Assembly (NCBI GenBank): GCA_037975125.1 | Contig: CM075853.1 | Location: forward strand, 69,052,268-69,116,267 | Source: Latrodectus hesperus | Lineage: Eukaryota > Arthropoda > Arachnida > Araneae > Theridiidae | DNA: 64,000 bases | Direction: 5' to 3' | In this document: positions 12,349 through 26,625 of the stretch, piece by piece | Position numbering within the stretch: the first letter of the stretch is position 1 | Layout of the letters: the number at the start of each line of letters is the position of its first letter | Translations under genes and position numbers: made by a program | The notes under the pieces: model-generated | What the model was told of the DNA's origin: nothing | Seen by the model: only the letters and a program-made list of their open reading frames with translations | The model's database searches: none

Positions 12349-13059
12349 CATATAATTGATAAAAATATATGTTAATAAAATATTATCTAAAGTTTATGTG
12401 TAATAAACTTAAGAATTACAACTGACATTATTGAAACTTGCATGTAAAAAGAATCAAATTTCTAATAACGATCATGAAATAACGACTAGGATTTTATTTA
12501 ATAAATATTAATTGTATTTTCATGAAACATTGTGTGAAATAAAATTGAACGAAATCAGAAATGATTTTGTGCAATTCATCTTAAATTAACTAAAATTTAG
12601 AAGTCTTATAATCAATTTCGATTTCTGTCTATGAGTAAAGACTAAAGACATATAATTATTTTCTAGAAAAAATATTTTTGTCCTTTTTTTTTATTCATTT
12701 ATATTTTTAACAATTCAGTTAATAGATTTGCTTTTTCCATTAGAAATTTAGAATAATTTTTCATACTTATAAGTTACGCTTTTTCATTTATTTTTACAAA
12801 ATAATTTTATCATAATATAAATAAACATTTATATTTAATATTTATATTATTTTGAATCAAAGTCCATTTTTATTACCTTAGATGTAGTTTTGCTGTAAAA
12901 TATTGCTGCATTTATATTTAATGATTATAACCCTATTTTCGATTACTTAATAGAAATCTGTTACATTATTTCTTAATGATTAGCACACAATATTTATTCA
13001 ATAACAAATGTTTTCATTGATAGAATTTTGAAAATAATTGTAAATTAACCATTTAAACG
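12349..13059. other. AT-rich non-coding stretch
   Basis: I see nothing supportable between the SINE and the Jockey 3' end. Confidence 0.45.
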
Positions 13060-13560
13060 TCTGGGGTTCTGTGAAGAAAGTGCATCATTTTTGCTCTGCG
13101 GTGGCAACATAGTTTTGGCTTTCACTGCAATGCAAGTTTTTCCCTTTTATACACTCGTCAATGAGGTTTCTTACAGAATTTCATTTAGGTGGAGATATGA
13201 TTTCGATTAATTCTTCTTCTGTTTCTTTTTTTTCCGTTTGGAATTATTAGAATGACTGGAGATGTTGGTGAGAGGTTTTACTTTCAACACTGCTCTGGGC
13301 CAGTGGAAATGCATTAGGTATAAGGACTGTAAAGTTCAATACCCTGAATCTCACCATTATTTATTGTGTATATTTTGTGGTAGAAATTAAATGCAAGAAA
13401 TTTGAGGTAACGGGCTAATGGCAGGATTCCCAAATTCTCTCTTATTTGCTGATTTCTAAAGTAAAACTCTAAGTTAGTAATTAGACTAAGTATTTTGCTT
13501 TGCTGGACTTTTAAGACTTTGACCAACTTTCCCATTACCAACAGCTGATCGCAATTATAC
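13060..13560 (-). pseudogene. Jockey-like LINE C-terminus plus 3' region
   Basis: On the minus strand, 13541-13314 encodes LVKVLKVQQSKILSLITN, then FYFRNQQIRENLGILPLARY, then LAFNFYHKI and a stop. This matches in order and spacing the end of Jockey-clade ORF2, and it closely parallels the fragment at 39160-39640. The next about 250 bp (13310 to 13060) lies downstream of the stop. Part of it (about 13308-13160) recurs on the plus strand at about 26620-26760 and 28863-29015, so the LINE 3' end appears to be shared with the tandemly duplicated region. The upstream RT core is absent, as expected for a 5'-truncated LINE copy. Confidence 0.72.
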
Positions 13561-14386
13561 AGTCATGCTTATATTAATAATTTATTCTAGTTAACAAGAT
13601 TAGGCAAGCTCTTTATATCAATGGCAAAACTATAATGAAATGAGTACAATATCCAACAAAATCCAAAAATATTTTTCATCATTAAAGGAGACAAATCTTA
13701 ACATATATAAGTACGATATAATACTTCATAATATATAATGCATTTACATTTTCTTTTTATTAACCAAAAACAAACATTTTAAAAATGCTTATTTTATTTC
13801 ATAGAATAAATTAAATTTTTATTTAAGTAAATGTCTTTTTATAATTTTTTTAGATAAAACATTATAATTATTACTAAACAGAAAACTTTGTATTTGAATA
13901 TATAAGTTATCCTTTACTATAGTTATTTGAATTATATAAGAGGATTGCCCAATATTTAACTGTGAACATAGCTTTTATTGCTTGTGTATAGTTTCAACGT
14001 GGCTCTATATATTTATGCTTTACGCATTTTTATCATATTTATTTATAAAATCGCTTATATTCTAGAATGGACATTAATTCTTGTATCCCCATTCGCAGGA
14101 AAAGTCACTAAATCAAGGGGAAAAATTCGCACTTCCTTCTACACTTCCTTCTACATACGTTTTTTTAAATAAATATTTTATATGCTATTTTATAATTAAC
14201 AAGGTTGATGAAAGTTCTACTGATTATAGATGAATTACAAAAAGAATATTTTTATTTTGTTTCATTACATTACTTTTACTTTTAATGTTTATTGGTATTA
14301 TTGATCTTTATAATTAGTATTTTTTTTAATTTTAAGATGAACTATATGCAGATTGACACAAATTTAAGTATATATATATAAGCTGA
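13561..14386. other. AT-rich non-coding stretch
   Basis: There is no recognisable element. A 64-codon open frame at 13978-14172 has no motif I know and no supporting context, so I do not call it a gene. Confidence 0.4.
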
Positions 14387-15091
<705 letters not shown>

Positions 15092-15649
15092 AAAAGTTGA
15101 AGTGCTAGAAAAAAGAATACAAATGAAAAGATTATAGTATTTAGGAGTATGCACTTATATCGATATACCAATGAGAGTGAATGTAAAAACGTATATTATT
15201 AATAAAAAATTGAAATATGACGCATGTTATTTGACTGCCGAGTGTACCACATTTAAAAAGGAAAACAAACCCATTGGGTGATATGAAGTACCAAATGTAA
15301 ATTCTTAAAATCTCAAAAGTGTGGATTCTTTTTCTCTTAATTTCATTAAAAATTAAATTATTTATTCAACATTCCTGGTCTTGAAGAATTTCCTGTTTTC
15401 TTTTATTTTAAAATGAGAAGATTCATATTGTTTTGCGTATACCGAGTGGAACTCACTAAAAATGACAATTATATGTGTACATACTTATGATAAATATTAT
15501 GAACGCGTATGCATACTTCCCCATCAGAAAGTAAAAACCACGAATTAAAATAAATCCCACTGACACCATTTGCTTGGAGGCAAGAGAAGTGAAATTGTTG
15601 TTGCTCAGTATTTCCCTGAATCTAGATCAAAGAGACGGGATTACACAAC

Positions 15650-16671
15650 ACTTATTTATAAAGTTTTTGTAATTTTTTGAAGAATTGAAGAATGAAGGCA
15701 AAGGAATGAAGGTAAAACTCTTCCAGCAATTGAAAAAATAGCTTGAAGAACTCATTCTTCTATCGAAAGGGTAATCAACAATTACAAGTCATGGAAATCT
15801 GTTATCTTAAAGCCTCGGAGTAACCGACCATCTAAGCTGACTTTACGAGAAAAGATAACATCTTAAAATCCTTACGCTTAAATCCAAAGATTACTGTATC
15901 TCAAATAGCAATTGATATTAGAGAAAGATTAACAAAATCTCTTCATGAAGATACTACACGAAAAATTCTAAAAAAATCTGGCTATCATGCCCACGTAGCT
16001 CGTAGAAAGCCATGTATTTAAACTGCCAATAAGCAAAAGCGTTTAAATTTTGTCAGTATGATAATAAATCTTCTGAGTTTTTTTTTTTGAAAAAGTAATA
16101 TTCTCTGATGAAAGCAAGTTTTGTATCTATGGAATCAAAGGGCGTAAACCAGTGTGGAGAAAACAAGGTACTGCTTTAGAGAATCCAATTTTTGGGTCTG
16201 CAGTTAAACACTGGGAAGTGGCGGAATGATTTGGGGGTGCATGGCAGCAAGTGGACTTGATCTATTAACTTTTACAGACTCAATATTAGATTACATGGGA
16301 TATCTAAATATATTAAAAGAAAATTTGAAACAGAGAGCACAAGATTTGAGCCATGGCCATGACTTTTGGTTTCAATAAGACAATGATCCAAAACACACTG
16401 CCCACAAAGTAAAGTTCTGCTGTTGTACAATATCAAATATTAGTTGCATACTCCTCCACAATTTCCAGACTTAAGCCCCATCGAGAACATTTATGGCACT
16501 TACTGGAACGAAAGATTCGGTAACATAACATAAAATCGAAAGATATGTTGAAAAGGGTAATTATGAAGGAATGGAATAATATTTCATCTGCGGAAATGCG
16601 GGCAAACCAGTTCACTCTATGCCTAAATGATTAGAAGAGGTTCTTAGGCATGAAGGTTTTTCAACTAGATA
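15650..16671 (+). pseudogene. Tc1-like transposase pseudogene
   Basis: It encoded the DDE enzyme that cuts and pastes the element at TA sites. The frame is broken repeatedly, but the order of motifs is clear. A helix-turn-helix-like N-terminus (about 15710-15860) is followed by IFSDESKFCIYGIKGRKPVW (about 16100-16160, first catalytic Asp), then GCMAASGLDLL and DNDPKHTAH (about 16379-16405, second Asp). PDLSPIEN (about 16467-16492) supplies the Glu. The C-terminus reads LEEVLRHEGFSTR and stops at the mariner insertion. Removing the mariner and one TA leaves TAT TAA, that is Tyr-stop. In-frame stops occur throughout, including one directly before DNDPKHTA. Confidence 0.82.
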
Positions 16672-17921
16672 CGAGAGTCACTCTGAAATTTTTGAGATAC
16701 AACTAGGTTTTTAAAGTTACACTTACAAAATTTTAGGTGTGTTCAATGTAGTCTCCTCCAGCATCAATGCACTTTTGTAGACGAATTTTCTACAGATTAA
16801 ATGCCTCAAGCCATTCATTTCTTCGAATAGATGAAAAAATGCATTTATAGCCACATCAAACTCTTCTTCTGAATGAAAACGACATCCACGTAAGTTCTTT
16901 TTTAGATTAAAGAATAACCAAAAGTCGCACATGGCTACATCAGGTGAATACGGCGGATGTTCGATCACTTTAATTTGTTTTTGTTTAAGATACTCAACTG
17001 TTAATCCGGCTGTATGTGAAGATGCATTGTCGTGGTAAAGAATTAGTCCCCTAACATTCAGTTCTTGTAGAATTTCTAGAAGACATTTAGTGGTATACCA
17101 ATTTGCTGTTACTGTCTTCTGTCCTTCCAACTTGATGGCTTTGACCAATCCCGTACTTCTGAAGAAAACGGCATACATCACTTTTTTCAGTGAGCGTTGT
17201 TTTTTCACCATTGTCGGCGTGGGATCATCTTCAAAGACCCATACTTTGCTTTCTTGACGTGTTGGAACGTCAAAAAACAGTATGTACGTTTCATCACCTC
17301 TTACAATTTTAGAAATGATGCGGTGGCCACCATCATTCAGCGTATTAAGAGTTTCTTTACTGATTCTGACACGCTCCTCTTTTTGATGCTCAGTTAGATT
17401 ATGGGAAACCCAACGGCAAATTATTTTTTTCATATGTAATTCTTCATGAATGATTTTGTGTATGGCTGCGGATCCTTCTGTATCATTTGATAGGTACAGC
17501 GATTATCATCCATTAACATTTTTCGTATGGCAGACACATTATCCAGGATTACTGCCGACGGCGGCCTTCCTGTTTGTTCTTCATCCTGAAGAAAATTGCG
17601 ACCTCTTCTAAATTCTCTAAACCATCTGAATACAGTAGCACGAGCTGGAGATTCATCACCAAATGCTAATTGCAACCGTTGAACGCATTCTTTTTGATTT
17701 AATCCTGCTTTGAAATCGTAGAAAATCATAGCGCGAAAATGTTCTCGCGTCAACTCCATTTTCTCTTCTGTTTAAAATTTATTCCACGCTAAGCAAGTTG
17801 AAGTAAGTCAGTAAAAAATCGTCTTCTGTGTTAAAATACTTTGCACTTTAAAATTAAACCGTTATTTTTATTTTGCAAATTCTCGTCTGGGCGTATCTCA
17901 AAAATTTCAGAGTAACCCTCG
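16672..17921 (-). mobile_element. mariner element with intact ends, 1,250 bp
   Basis: Terminal inverted repeats of about 30 bp bound the element. The left end is CGAGAGTCACTCTGAAATTT (16672). The right end, read inward on the minus strand, is CGAGGGTTACTCTGAAATTT (17921). Each is flanked by the expected TA duplication (16670-16671 and 17922-17923). The length is typical for mariner. The element lies inside the last codon of the Tc1-like transposase, so it is the younger of the two. The arms differ at only a few positions, but the transposase has a frameshift, so it is not autonomous as it stands. Confidence 0.93.
16723..17759 (-). pseudogene. mariner transposase, one frameshift
   Basis: This is a mariner (DD34D) transposase, a DNA-cutting enzyme acting in the nucleus. 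The start at 17759 opens an N-terminal helix-turn-helix domain (RATVFRWFREFRRGR) with the linker EEQTGRPPSAV. This frame ends at 17430. The second frame (17433-16723) holds the catalytic domain: GDETYILFFD (first Asp), YHDNASSHTA (second Asp) and YSPDVAMCDFWLF (third Asp). Exactly 34 residues lie between the second and third Asp, which defines mariner rather than Tc1. The two frames join around 17460-17490, where the stretch before IHKIIHEELHMKK is out of register, consistent with a small indel. Combined length is close to the usual 345 residues. All catalytic residues are present, so the frameshift is the only obvious lesion. Confidence 0.92.
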
Positions 17922-18200
17922 TATTAAAGTTTAAATCCATGGAAATTATTTTTAAAAGACTTTTCTCAACAGTACGTAAACTTTTTCTGACTGCTTTTTG
18001 TGTAATTTTTAATTATTGTAACTAGTTCAGAAAGATAACAATGTGTAATATCTTTCTGAGATAGTTACAGATATTTAAGGAATTTTTAAAGATTTTTAAA
18101 GTATTTTATATAAAAATTGAATTAATGTTGACACTATAAAGTACTTTTATTCTCTCTAAAATGTTTATTGTGCGTTTGTACGCAGACTTTTTCTGGCAAA

Positions 18201-19595
18201 TGCATATATAAAATTTCTTTAGAATATATTTTCATTAATACAACAGAATAATTAATATAATACTACACATAAAAAATTTTTAAAACAATTTTTTATTGAC
18301 AAAAGTATTCCAAAGTTTATTGTTTATTTGTATTTCCTGCAATCATGAGCAATTTTTTTTAAAAATAAAATTGTTATGTATACATATTTTGTTACATTAT
18401 TTGTAAAAATGATGCATAAATTTCGAAGTTAGCTCTGCCGATGTAACATCCAATGGAAATATAATTATGCTAAGTGATCTAATGTTTTCTTTTTTCCGAA
18501 TAAGATGAGATTTTTTAGTACGCAAAAGTAATCTGTATCGCTTTAAAATTACATTTACACATCTAAGGCTCGGTTCTACATTATTTATTGATTAATTTAG
18601 GCTCGAAAATGTTTTATGCAATTTTACACAAAGGCATAGACTCATTTAACAAAGAATGTAAATCAGTTGAATAAATAATATTAGTTAACACCAAAGTAAC
18701 GTCAATTTACTTCTTAGTTTCTGGAACGTAATTTTTCGAAAGATTAAGCTATTACTATAATACACTTTCTCTTTGATTTTATAAATTGTATCAAAAAATG
18801 AGGAATATATTCATTATATGCTGATGAATCTAAATTAGGCACGCACATTTGTAAAATACAGATTCAAAAATGGTAATTTCCTTTCTCATCGGGGCAGACG
18901 AAAAGTTAAATGATATTACATATTGCAAGCAGTAAGTATATCACCAATAGTAACCCTATGCCATAACACTTTTAAAACGATCATTTGCCAGTCTTATAGC
19001 AAAATATGAATTGAGTGAAAGTTTTAATCAAAATTAAAATTTTCTTGCTAAAAATACTAGCTTCCTTGTAAAGTTATAGACCTTAATGGTAACAAAATAA
19101 TATAATTTTATGTGGAATAAAGAGTAGCATAAGTCCCATTCGAAAATAGTTATGTAAGCACATTTATTCCTTCATATTTTGTATTTACCTTGATCTTGGT
19201 ATTTTAGCCAATGCTTGAAATATGTGTACTGAAAATTTGTGTAGTGTGAAGCTAACAACAATATGAAAAATTTCAAAACATGTTTAGTCAAATTCACGAG
19301 TAAACAGAAAATTAATGCACATGTAGTTAATTTTAAATATTTTACAAGTAGAATGAAGATAGCAAAGTGATCGATTGGTGTTTCTGATTATATCAATTTG
19401 ACATCAGGATTGACAAAAGCCTAACTAGTGGAACTTGGGAATTTTTTCAAATTCCATGGGAAACCGATAAATGTAAATATAAATCAAATGTAGCACTGGT
19501 GTAGTGGATGCACATTTTCAATCGAATTATCTTGGAAACATCTGTTTCATGATGTATTCCAGGTGAGCTTGTCAATAAATCGCCTTCAGCTGGCT
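18201..19595. other. AT-rich non-coding stretch
   Basis: I recognised no element or gene between the Tc1/mariner nest and the foldback at 19596. Confidence 0.45.
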
Positions 19596-19807
<212 letters not shown>

Positions 19808-19821
19808 GATAATAGTATAAT

Positions 19822-19856
19822 TTATATATATATATATATATAAATTATATATACAT

Positions 19857-19920
<64 letters not shown>
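19822..19920. repeat. Compound TA/CA microsatellite
   Basis: Two TA tracts, separated by the palindromic AAATTATATATACATATAAATT stretch, end in a short (CA)n run. It lies just downstream of the foldback at 19596-19807. Confidence 0.85.
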
Positions 19921-20278
19921 AATATAAATGTGATGTTTCGCACACAGAAGTTATTTTAGTTGCTAATTGTATATGTGAAAATATTACCGGCTTACGAACA
20001 TTATGTCTGATTCAAGCAGTGCAGAATTTTAATTTTATTTTGAACACATCTCTTCGGACACGGACTGTGAATTCGATGATCTTTCTGGGTCTCGCAATTG
20101 GTATCCAGTCGACAGTTAAGCAGTTCCGAATTTTTGACACTCTTTTATAAATTATATAAGTATGATGATGATTAAAATGAGATAATTAGTAGCAAGTTAT
20201 TCAATTTATAAACTAAAATTAGGTATATTGTGAAATTAAATAAAACCTGAGAGATCACAAAGATTAATTATTCGCAGA

Positions 20279-20427
20279 ACAAAATATATAATCTAATTTT
20301 AATAAAATGTAACTCTAAAAACTGTATCCTTTTTATCCTTTTTAAATCCTTATTAAAAAGTTATCCTTTTTAAAAGTGGAAAACTTTTTATAGTTGCATT
20401 TTATTAAAATTAGATTATATATTTTGT
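20279..20427. repeat. Long imperfect hairpin, about 44-bp arms
   Basis: The left arm (20279-20322, starting ACAAAATATATAATCTAATT) is nearly the reverse complement of the right arm (20384-20427), with about three mismatches. The loop of about 60 bases contains repeated ATCCTTTTT motifs. It could be a MITE remnant or an inverted duplication. It encodes no protein. Confidence 0.8.
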
Positions 20428-21736
20428 ACAAAAATCATTGAAAAATTGTTTAAAATACTAAATTCATTCAAAAGTTTAAAAAAATAGCATCTAATTTATT
20501 ATTTATTTTATCCCTTCTAATTTTAAACAAAATTTTTAACATTTTAAAATTTTATATTTTTGGACAAATGAAGTAAAAAAATTTCTTATATTTTAATTTG
20601 TATTAACTAATGACATTTACTTAAATAAGAAAATATGTGCATATCAAATAATTTGTTAATGATACAAATACAGGTGGTAAAAAGCTGTAAAAACTAGGTG
20701 ATAAAAAGCTGTCATTTCAAAAGCTGTCATTCAAAAGCTGTTATTTCAATTCATCAGAAAATCTTCAAGAAAATGATACGGCATTGATTATCTTAATTTT
20801 TTATTAAATTGGAAGTAAATACATATTTAAAAATTGTTATGTTAGTACTTTAAAGTTTAGTTATGAGTGTGGATTGAGCTTACAGACTGAAATATCATAC
20901 TTTTAAACTTTCGGAAACGGAAATCAATTCCATGCTAGAAAACCTTAAAGAAAATCCCCTACAAAAAAGTCCTTTTAAAAAGACTTTATAATACTTTTTT
21001 CAAAGAAGTACTTTTTTTAATTTTTTTATCACCAGTTCCGCAATTATTGTACTTTGCAACTATCATTCATGTTGTACAGTAACGAAATCGTACTTGTAAT
21101 TGAAGGTAAACTTCTTCATTCAATAGCAAAATATATGAATGTTTATTATATCATGCATCTACTCATATTAATATGATAAGTAGATGCATGATATAGTAAC
21201 GAAATTTTTTAGCAGAAAATGAAAAAGCCTCTCTTTGCTTACAAATATTCGAATATACATAATATTTTCCACTTTCCTCGAAAATAATGATAAAACGAAT
21301 GTTGATAAAAGCAACACTTACTTATCAAAACAAATTCAGCGAAAGAAAGTCTTTTATGACATCAAGAAGAAACACACACAATATTTTCAGCTAAAAACGA
21401 GAATGTAGGTAAATAAGATCACGCATTTCTTGATATATATCAAGGCTTCTGAAAGAAATGCTGCATTAAAGAAAATGGCTAGAATATAATTTAAAATTTC
21501 CACAGAAATCCAACAACAACAAAGTGAATCTTGCGGTGAATTAAATTGCGAGTAGCATAGCAGTCTAGGGCGCAAAATTTTGATATTGTTTTATTATGTA
21601 TGACTTATCAGTTACTTTATAAAATGAAAAGTAAAAGATTTCTTAACTGCATGTAAACAACCCCAAATCAATAGAAATACCAGAGTATTAAAAATAATTT
21701 ATTTTTAAACACGTGAACACACCAAAACATTTTTAT
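20428..21736. other. AT-rich non-coding stretch with a nested palindrome
   Basis: There is no gene. At 21147-21195, arms TATATCATGCATCTACT and AGTAGATGCATGATATA (17 bp each, perfect) flank the smaller palindrome CATATTAATATG, forming a compact hairpin. Confidence 0.6.
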
Positions 21737-22795
<1,059 letters not shown>

Positions 22796-23122
22796 GTGGG
22801 TGAGGTGAATTCTCATTTGAAAAGAATTGAGGGATCAATCATTGTCCCTAAAAAGAGAATCAAAGGTACAAGAACGACGAGAGTGGTGAAATATATCCAT
22901 GTCCTTGAAAGAAGGAGTCGTTGCAATAGGATTGTCGAGGAACAGGCTCTTTCAAACAGAATAGAGGATAGCAAGCGTCTCACTCAAAAGGGCGTTATGT
23001 ACAACAATCACGGTAGCAAAACTGAATACGGAAATAAATCAATCGGACACATCTGTGAATATTTCCTTTATAAATTCAGATTGGTGGGCACACTGTCCAA
23101 GATCTTTCTTTTAAGAAAGTAG
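22796..23122 (+). CDS. Unrecognised 108-codon open frame, doubtful
   Basis: I do not recognise the product. The frame is open from ATG at 22796 for 108 codons and is visibly less AT-rich than its flanks. The predicted peptide is strongly basic (for example PKKRIKGTRTTR and LERRSRCNRIVEEQ), with no membrane segment, signal peptide or known motif. No splice or poly(A) context was established. In DNA this AT-rich, an open frame of this length with higher GC is mildly unusual and could be an exon or an old transposon fragment. It could equally be chance. Confidence 0.2.
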   Translation: MGEVNSHLKRIEGSIIVPKKRIKGTRTTRVVKYIHVLERRSRCNRIVEEQALSNRIEDSKRLTQKGVMYNNHGSKTEYGNKSIGHICEYFLYKFRLVGTLSKIFLLRK

Positions 23123-24739
23123 GATGCAAAAAGCTATTCACAAATGAAATGTATGGAATTCAATGTAAGGCGTAGATAATTCTATTTAAGATTTAGATTC
23201 CTTGAGTTACAGACATGCAAAACAATTTCTCTTGTAAGGGTAAACCTTACAAGAAAAATAATGAGACTAGTACTCACCTTCCCATCTCACCGAGTGATTA
23301 ATCACTTAGTGACAATAGATCAGTGACAAGACTCTCCATTCCACACCTGCTCGAAAAAATATTTCTTATGCTTTGAGGTTTGGAATTGAGTCGTTTTAAA
23401 GACTGGAATTTTTAGATTTATATGTAGTAAATTGAACTTTGCATTTATATATACATTCAGAAATATATCAACTGACACAAAAAATAAATAAATTTCAAAC
23501 ATGTAACATCTATTTGAACTAAACTATAACTAGAATTTTATGTAAAATAAAGAATTAATTTTGTGCAAAACAAATTCACAATTTAAATAATTATAAATAT
23601 ATTAATATTAAATTATATTAATAATAATTTTAACAACACTTAATTTATTTTATTTAAATATATTAATTTCAACTATGTTTATTATATTAATATAATAGTT
23701 AAATTATATATTAAAATAATATTATTAATATTATATGATAAAAAATGCACTATAATAAATGCATATTTAAATAATTTTTTAAATATTTTATTTTTATTTT
23801 CATATAATATAAACATAAATATGTTTTTTATAATTATCTGATGCACTCAGAGGTGAGGAGTTTCACTTGCAGCCATGTAAACTCCTGATTTATAAATTTT
23901 TGAAATATTTTTTTATTCTCATTTCATCTAAAACAATTAATTTTGTATTTCATATATTTTGAACTTTTGTATGTCCTAACCTACAATTTTATAATTAAAT
24001 GTTTGTATATTTTATATTCAAGAATTTTGAATGCAACTCATATATTATTTAAACTAAATGTATTTTCGTAAAATATTTCATAGTTCATATCATAATCTAG
24101 ATATTTATAGCAAGAATTTTGTTCATTTTATATCTATGACTTTTAAAACTATGCATCATATAAATTATTTGATATTATCCAAGCATCGTCCGCAGTATGT
24201 ATATCCCATTTGTAAATCGCCTTCCCAAACAAAATATTTATGGATGGATCTGATGATGTGCAGGCAAATATATTTCATGTTTATGGCTTTAATTTCAATG
24301 TGATACTGCTTATATAAATTTAAATCCAAAATACAACTTCGTAAATAATATTTATATTTTTAAGTTACGAATCTTTTGCATCCATGTTATTCCCTCATGG
24401 TATATTCAAGAAACAGTTACAAATAATGTGCTAATTAATTCGTTATTGGTGAATTATTATAGTATATTTTACCTCCTGCTTTTAATGGCACAATTAGGTT
24501 CTCTTCATCATTAATTTTTAAATATTCATCATTAATAATTGTATCCAATGTAATCCAATGGCATGCTACACTTAATTCATTCATATATTATTTCAAAAAG
24601 TATTTTAGAATAATTTTTTTACTAAAATCATTAAATAGATTAGATTTAATTAGTGATTGTATCAAAATCTGAAAGAAACAACCAAAGATTGATGATAAGG
24701 ACTTTAAGGATCTAAGCACATTTATTGCTTAGGAAGGAA
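23123..24739. other. AT-rich non-coding stretch
   Basis: No gene was recognised. A small hairpin (CTCTTGTAAGG / CCTTACAAGA) lies at about 23229-23253. An 81-codon frame at 24058-24303 has no recognisable motif. Confidence 0.4.
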
Positions 24740-25290
24740 AATGAATGATAAATGTAAAATTCACCATTGAATAAATAGATTGATATTAAATGGAAATATA
24801 GCCATACGTGTAAATAAGAGAATTTTAAAAAAGTACTTTAATCTCAAAACATATAATATGCAAATGTACAACACTTTAACAAGACCAATAGTTACTTATC
24901 TATCAAAAACCTGGATGTTATTATATAAGAAAATATATTGAGAAATTTTGAATATTAAATCATGTCAAGAATCTATGGAGCCATCAAAGAGAACAACCCT
25001 CGAAGAAGAAAATTAGAAAAAATGAAAACACAACAATACTGTAAAATTCATCAAAGTTTAAAGAATGCAACGAACAGGCGATATGTGGAGGTAATGTAGG
25101 AATATACCAAAGAGAAAAATCATGAAATATAAAAAGGAAAATTTGAAAGTCAAAACTGAAATGGCTGGATTAAGTTAAGCAAGACCTAAACAGAATTTAA
25201 AAAAAATAAATAAAAAAAGAAATAAATCTATGGATAAATTCTTGGAACTTCATAGCGAAGAAAGTCAAAACCGACTAATTACATGTTGAA
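24740..25290 (+). pseudogene. LINE ORF2 C-terminal relic (RTE/craft-like type)
   Basis: This is the end of a non-LTR retrotransposon pol of a type different from the Jockey copies. In order on the plus strand the broken frames give AIRVNKRILKKYF and YNTLTRPIVTYLSKTW. These match the RT end, where intact relatives read NKRLL and YKTLIRPVLTYGSETW. Next comes a YGAIKEN-like stretch (about 24975-24995 in another frame) and finally KSKLKWLD-stop-VKQDLNRI (about 25146-25197), the familiar RWLDCVEDDLKR C-terminal signature. Several frameshifts and stops are present. The terminal part, from about 25128, is repeated at 27124 because the tandem duplication begins inside it. Confidence 0.72.
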
Positions 25291-26586
25291 GAGCTGGAAA
25301 AGAGGTTTTCTCCATGATAGTCATTCAGATTTCTCGAAAATAAAATTAATGAAAAAAGTATAATACTTCCTAGCGATCAGAAAATAAGAATTTTAACGTT
25401 TTTAAAGTCAAAACAAAAACATTTTAAATGAGGTGTTTGAAATTTATCTCATTTATGCATATTTTTTAATTAAATTTGCATCGTTAAATTTACATACTTG
25501 TTTTGTTTTTTAACGTGTTTGGGAAACATATAATTGCATTCATGAGAGACAAATATTATAAATTCCTAATAAATTAGAGGTGTATTTGTAGTATAAATAA
25601 ATTAAAAATTATGAGAAATGTTTATTCAGAAGTTTATGTCAAATTACCAATTACAGAATCCAAGTAATTATTTCTGATAGCAAATTTTTACATTTTTACA
25701 GTTATTTTTACAAATATCTATATCATATAATGCTATCATTAATTGATATAAAATAATGAGAAAAGTTTATTTAGAAATGATTTCACTCAGATAAAAATAC
25801 CTACAAATTATTTGTCTCAATAATGCAAATATGAATCAAGAACACTTTTTCTTTTCCAACAGGTGTTTTCTAAATTAATTGAATTACTTTTCGAATGATA
25901 ACTTCTCTCAACATGCTGTAAAATGACTTAACCTCAATATATGTTACTGCTAATAATTTTCTGAAACATTTCAGTGGAATATTTTAATACACGAAAATAA
26001 GACTCAGTTTAATTTATTTCATTGGATAATTAATATAACATTAACACAACAGCGTTTTGAAATACTTGGTAAATCATACGTATAGTTTCTTTTACTAACA
26101 GATATATCCTATTTTTGCCAAATTAATTGCTGTTTTGACTCACAAAATCCTCAGCTGTATACAAAAATTGAATAAAATTAATGAATGATAAGGGAAAAAT
26201 ATTTATAACAAATAATTACATTGCTGATAATTAAAAATGAGACATCGTGAACAAGCAAATAAAACAAAAGCTATTTATTTCGCAATAATGTTGAAGAATA
26301 CTAAAAACAATTCATTGAAAAGCATGGTATGCAAATAAAATGATTGAAGCTGCAATCGAATTGGAGGCATATAAGACAAAATTAATATAAATAATTGCAG
26401 TTCCTGAAAGCGCTAAAACACCCTAACACTTTTAGACATGGATTCGAATAGAACTTGGTTGACAGAAACGTTATTCCCTGAATCATTTTTTTTTTTGTAT
26501 ATTTCAACAATGAGTTTTCTCTGATTCTCGGGGTTAAGCATCTTGACTGGTCATATGATGGTTTGAAAAATATGCTATTATTCAAT

Positions 26587-26625
26587 AGCTGACACACAGA
26601 TAGATATATATCTGTGTGTGTGTCA
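26587..26625. repeat. Short palindrome at the future (TA)n site
   Basis: CTGACACACAGATAGATATA runs into TATATCTGTGTGTGTGTCAG, a near-perfect hairpin with only a few TA units. In copy 2 the same site carries a 166-bp TA tract. Confidence 0.85.

Larger units (their letters stand above)
15101..18200 (+). mobile_element. Tc1-like element, degenerate, carrying a mariner
   Basis: A DD34E-type transposase relic (15650-16671) is followed by the mariner and then by a right inverted-repeat region. Two similar motifs, AGTACGTAAACTTTTTCTGAC (about 17972-17992) and TGTACGCAGACTTTTTCTGG (about 18178-18197), lie about 200 bp apart. This fits the inner and outer direct repeats seen in the better preserved elements at 48.5 and 51.5 kb. 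The left end is uncertain: GCTAGAAAAAAGAATACAAATG near 15103 is a weak match to the reverse complement of the right outer repeat. Both boundaries are approximate. Confidence 0.55.
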
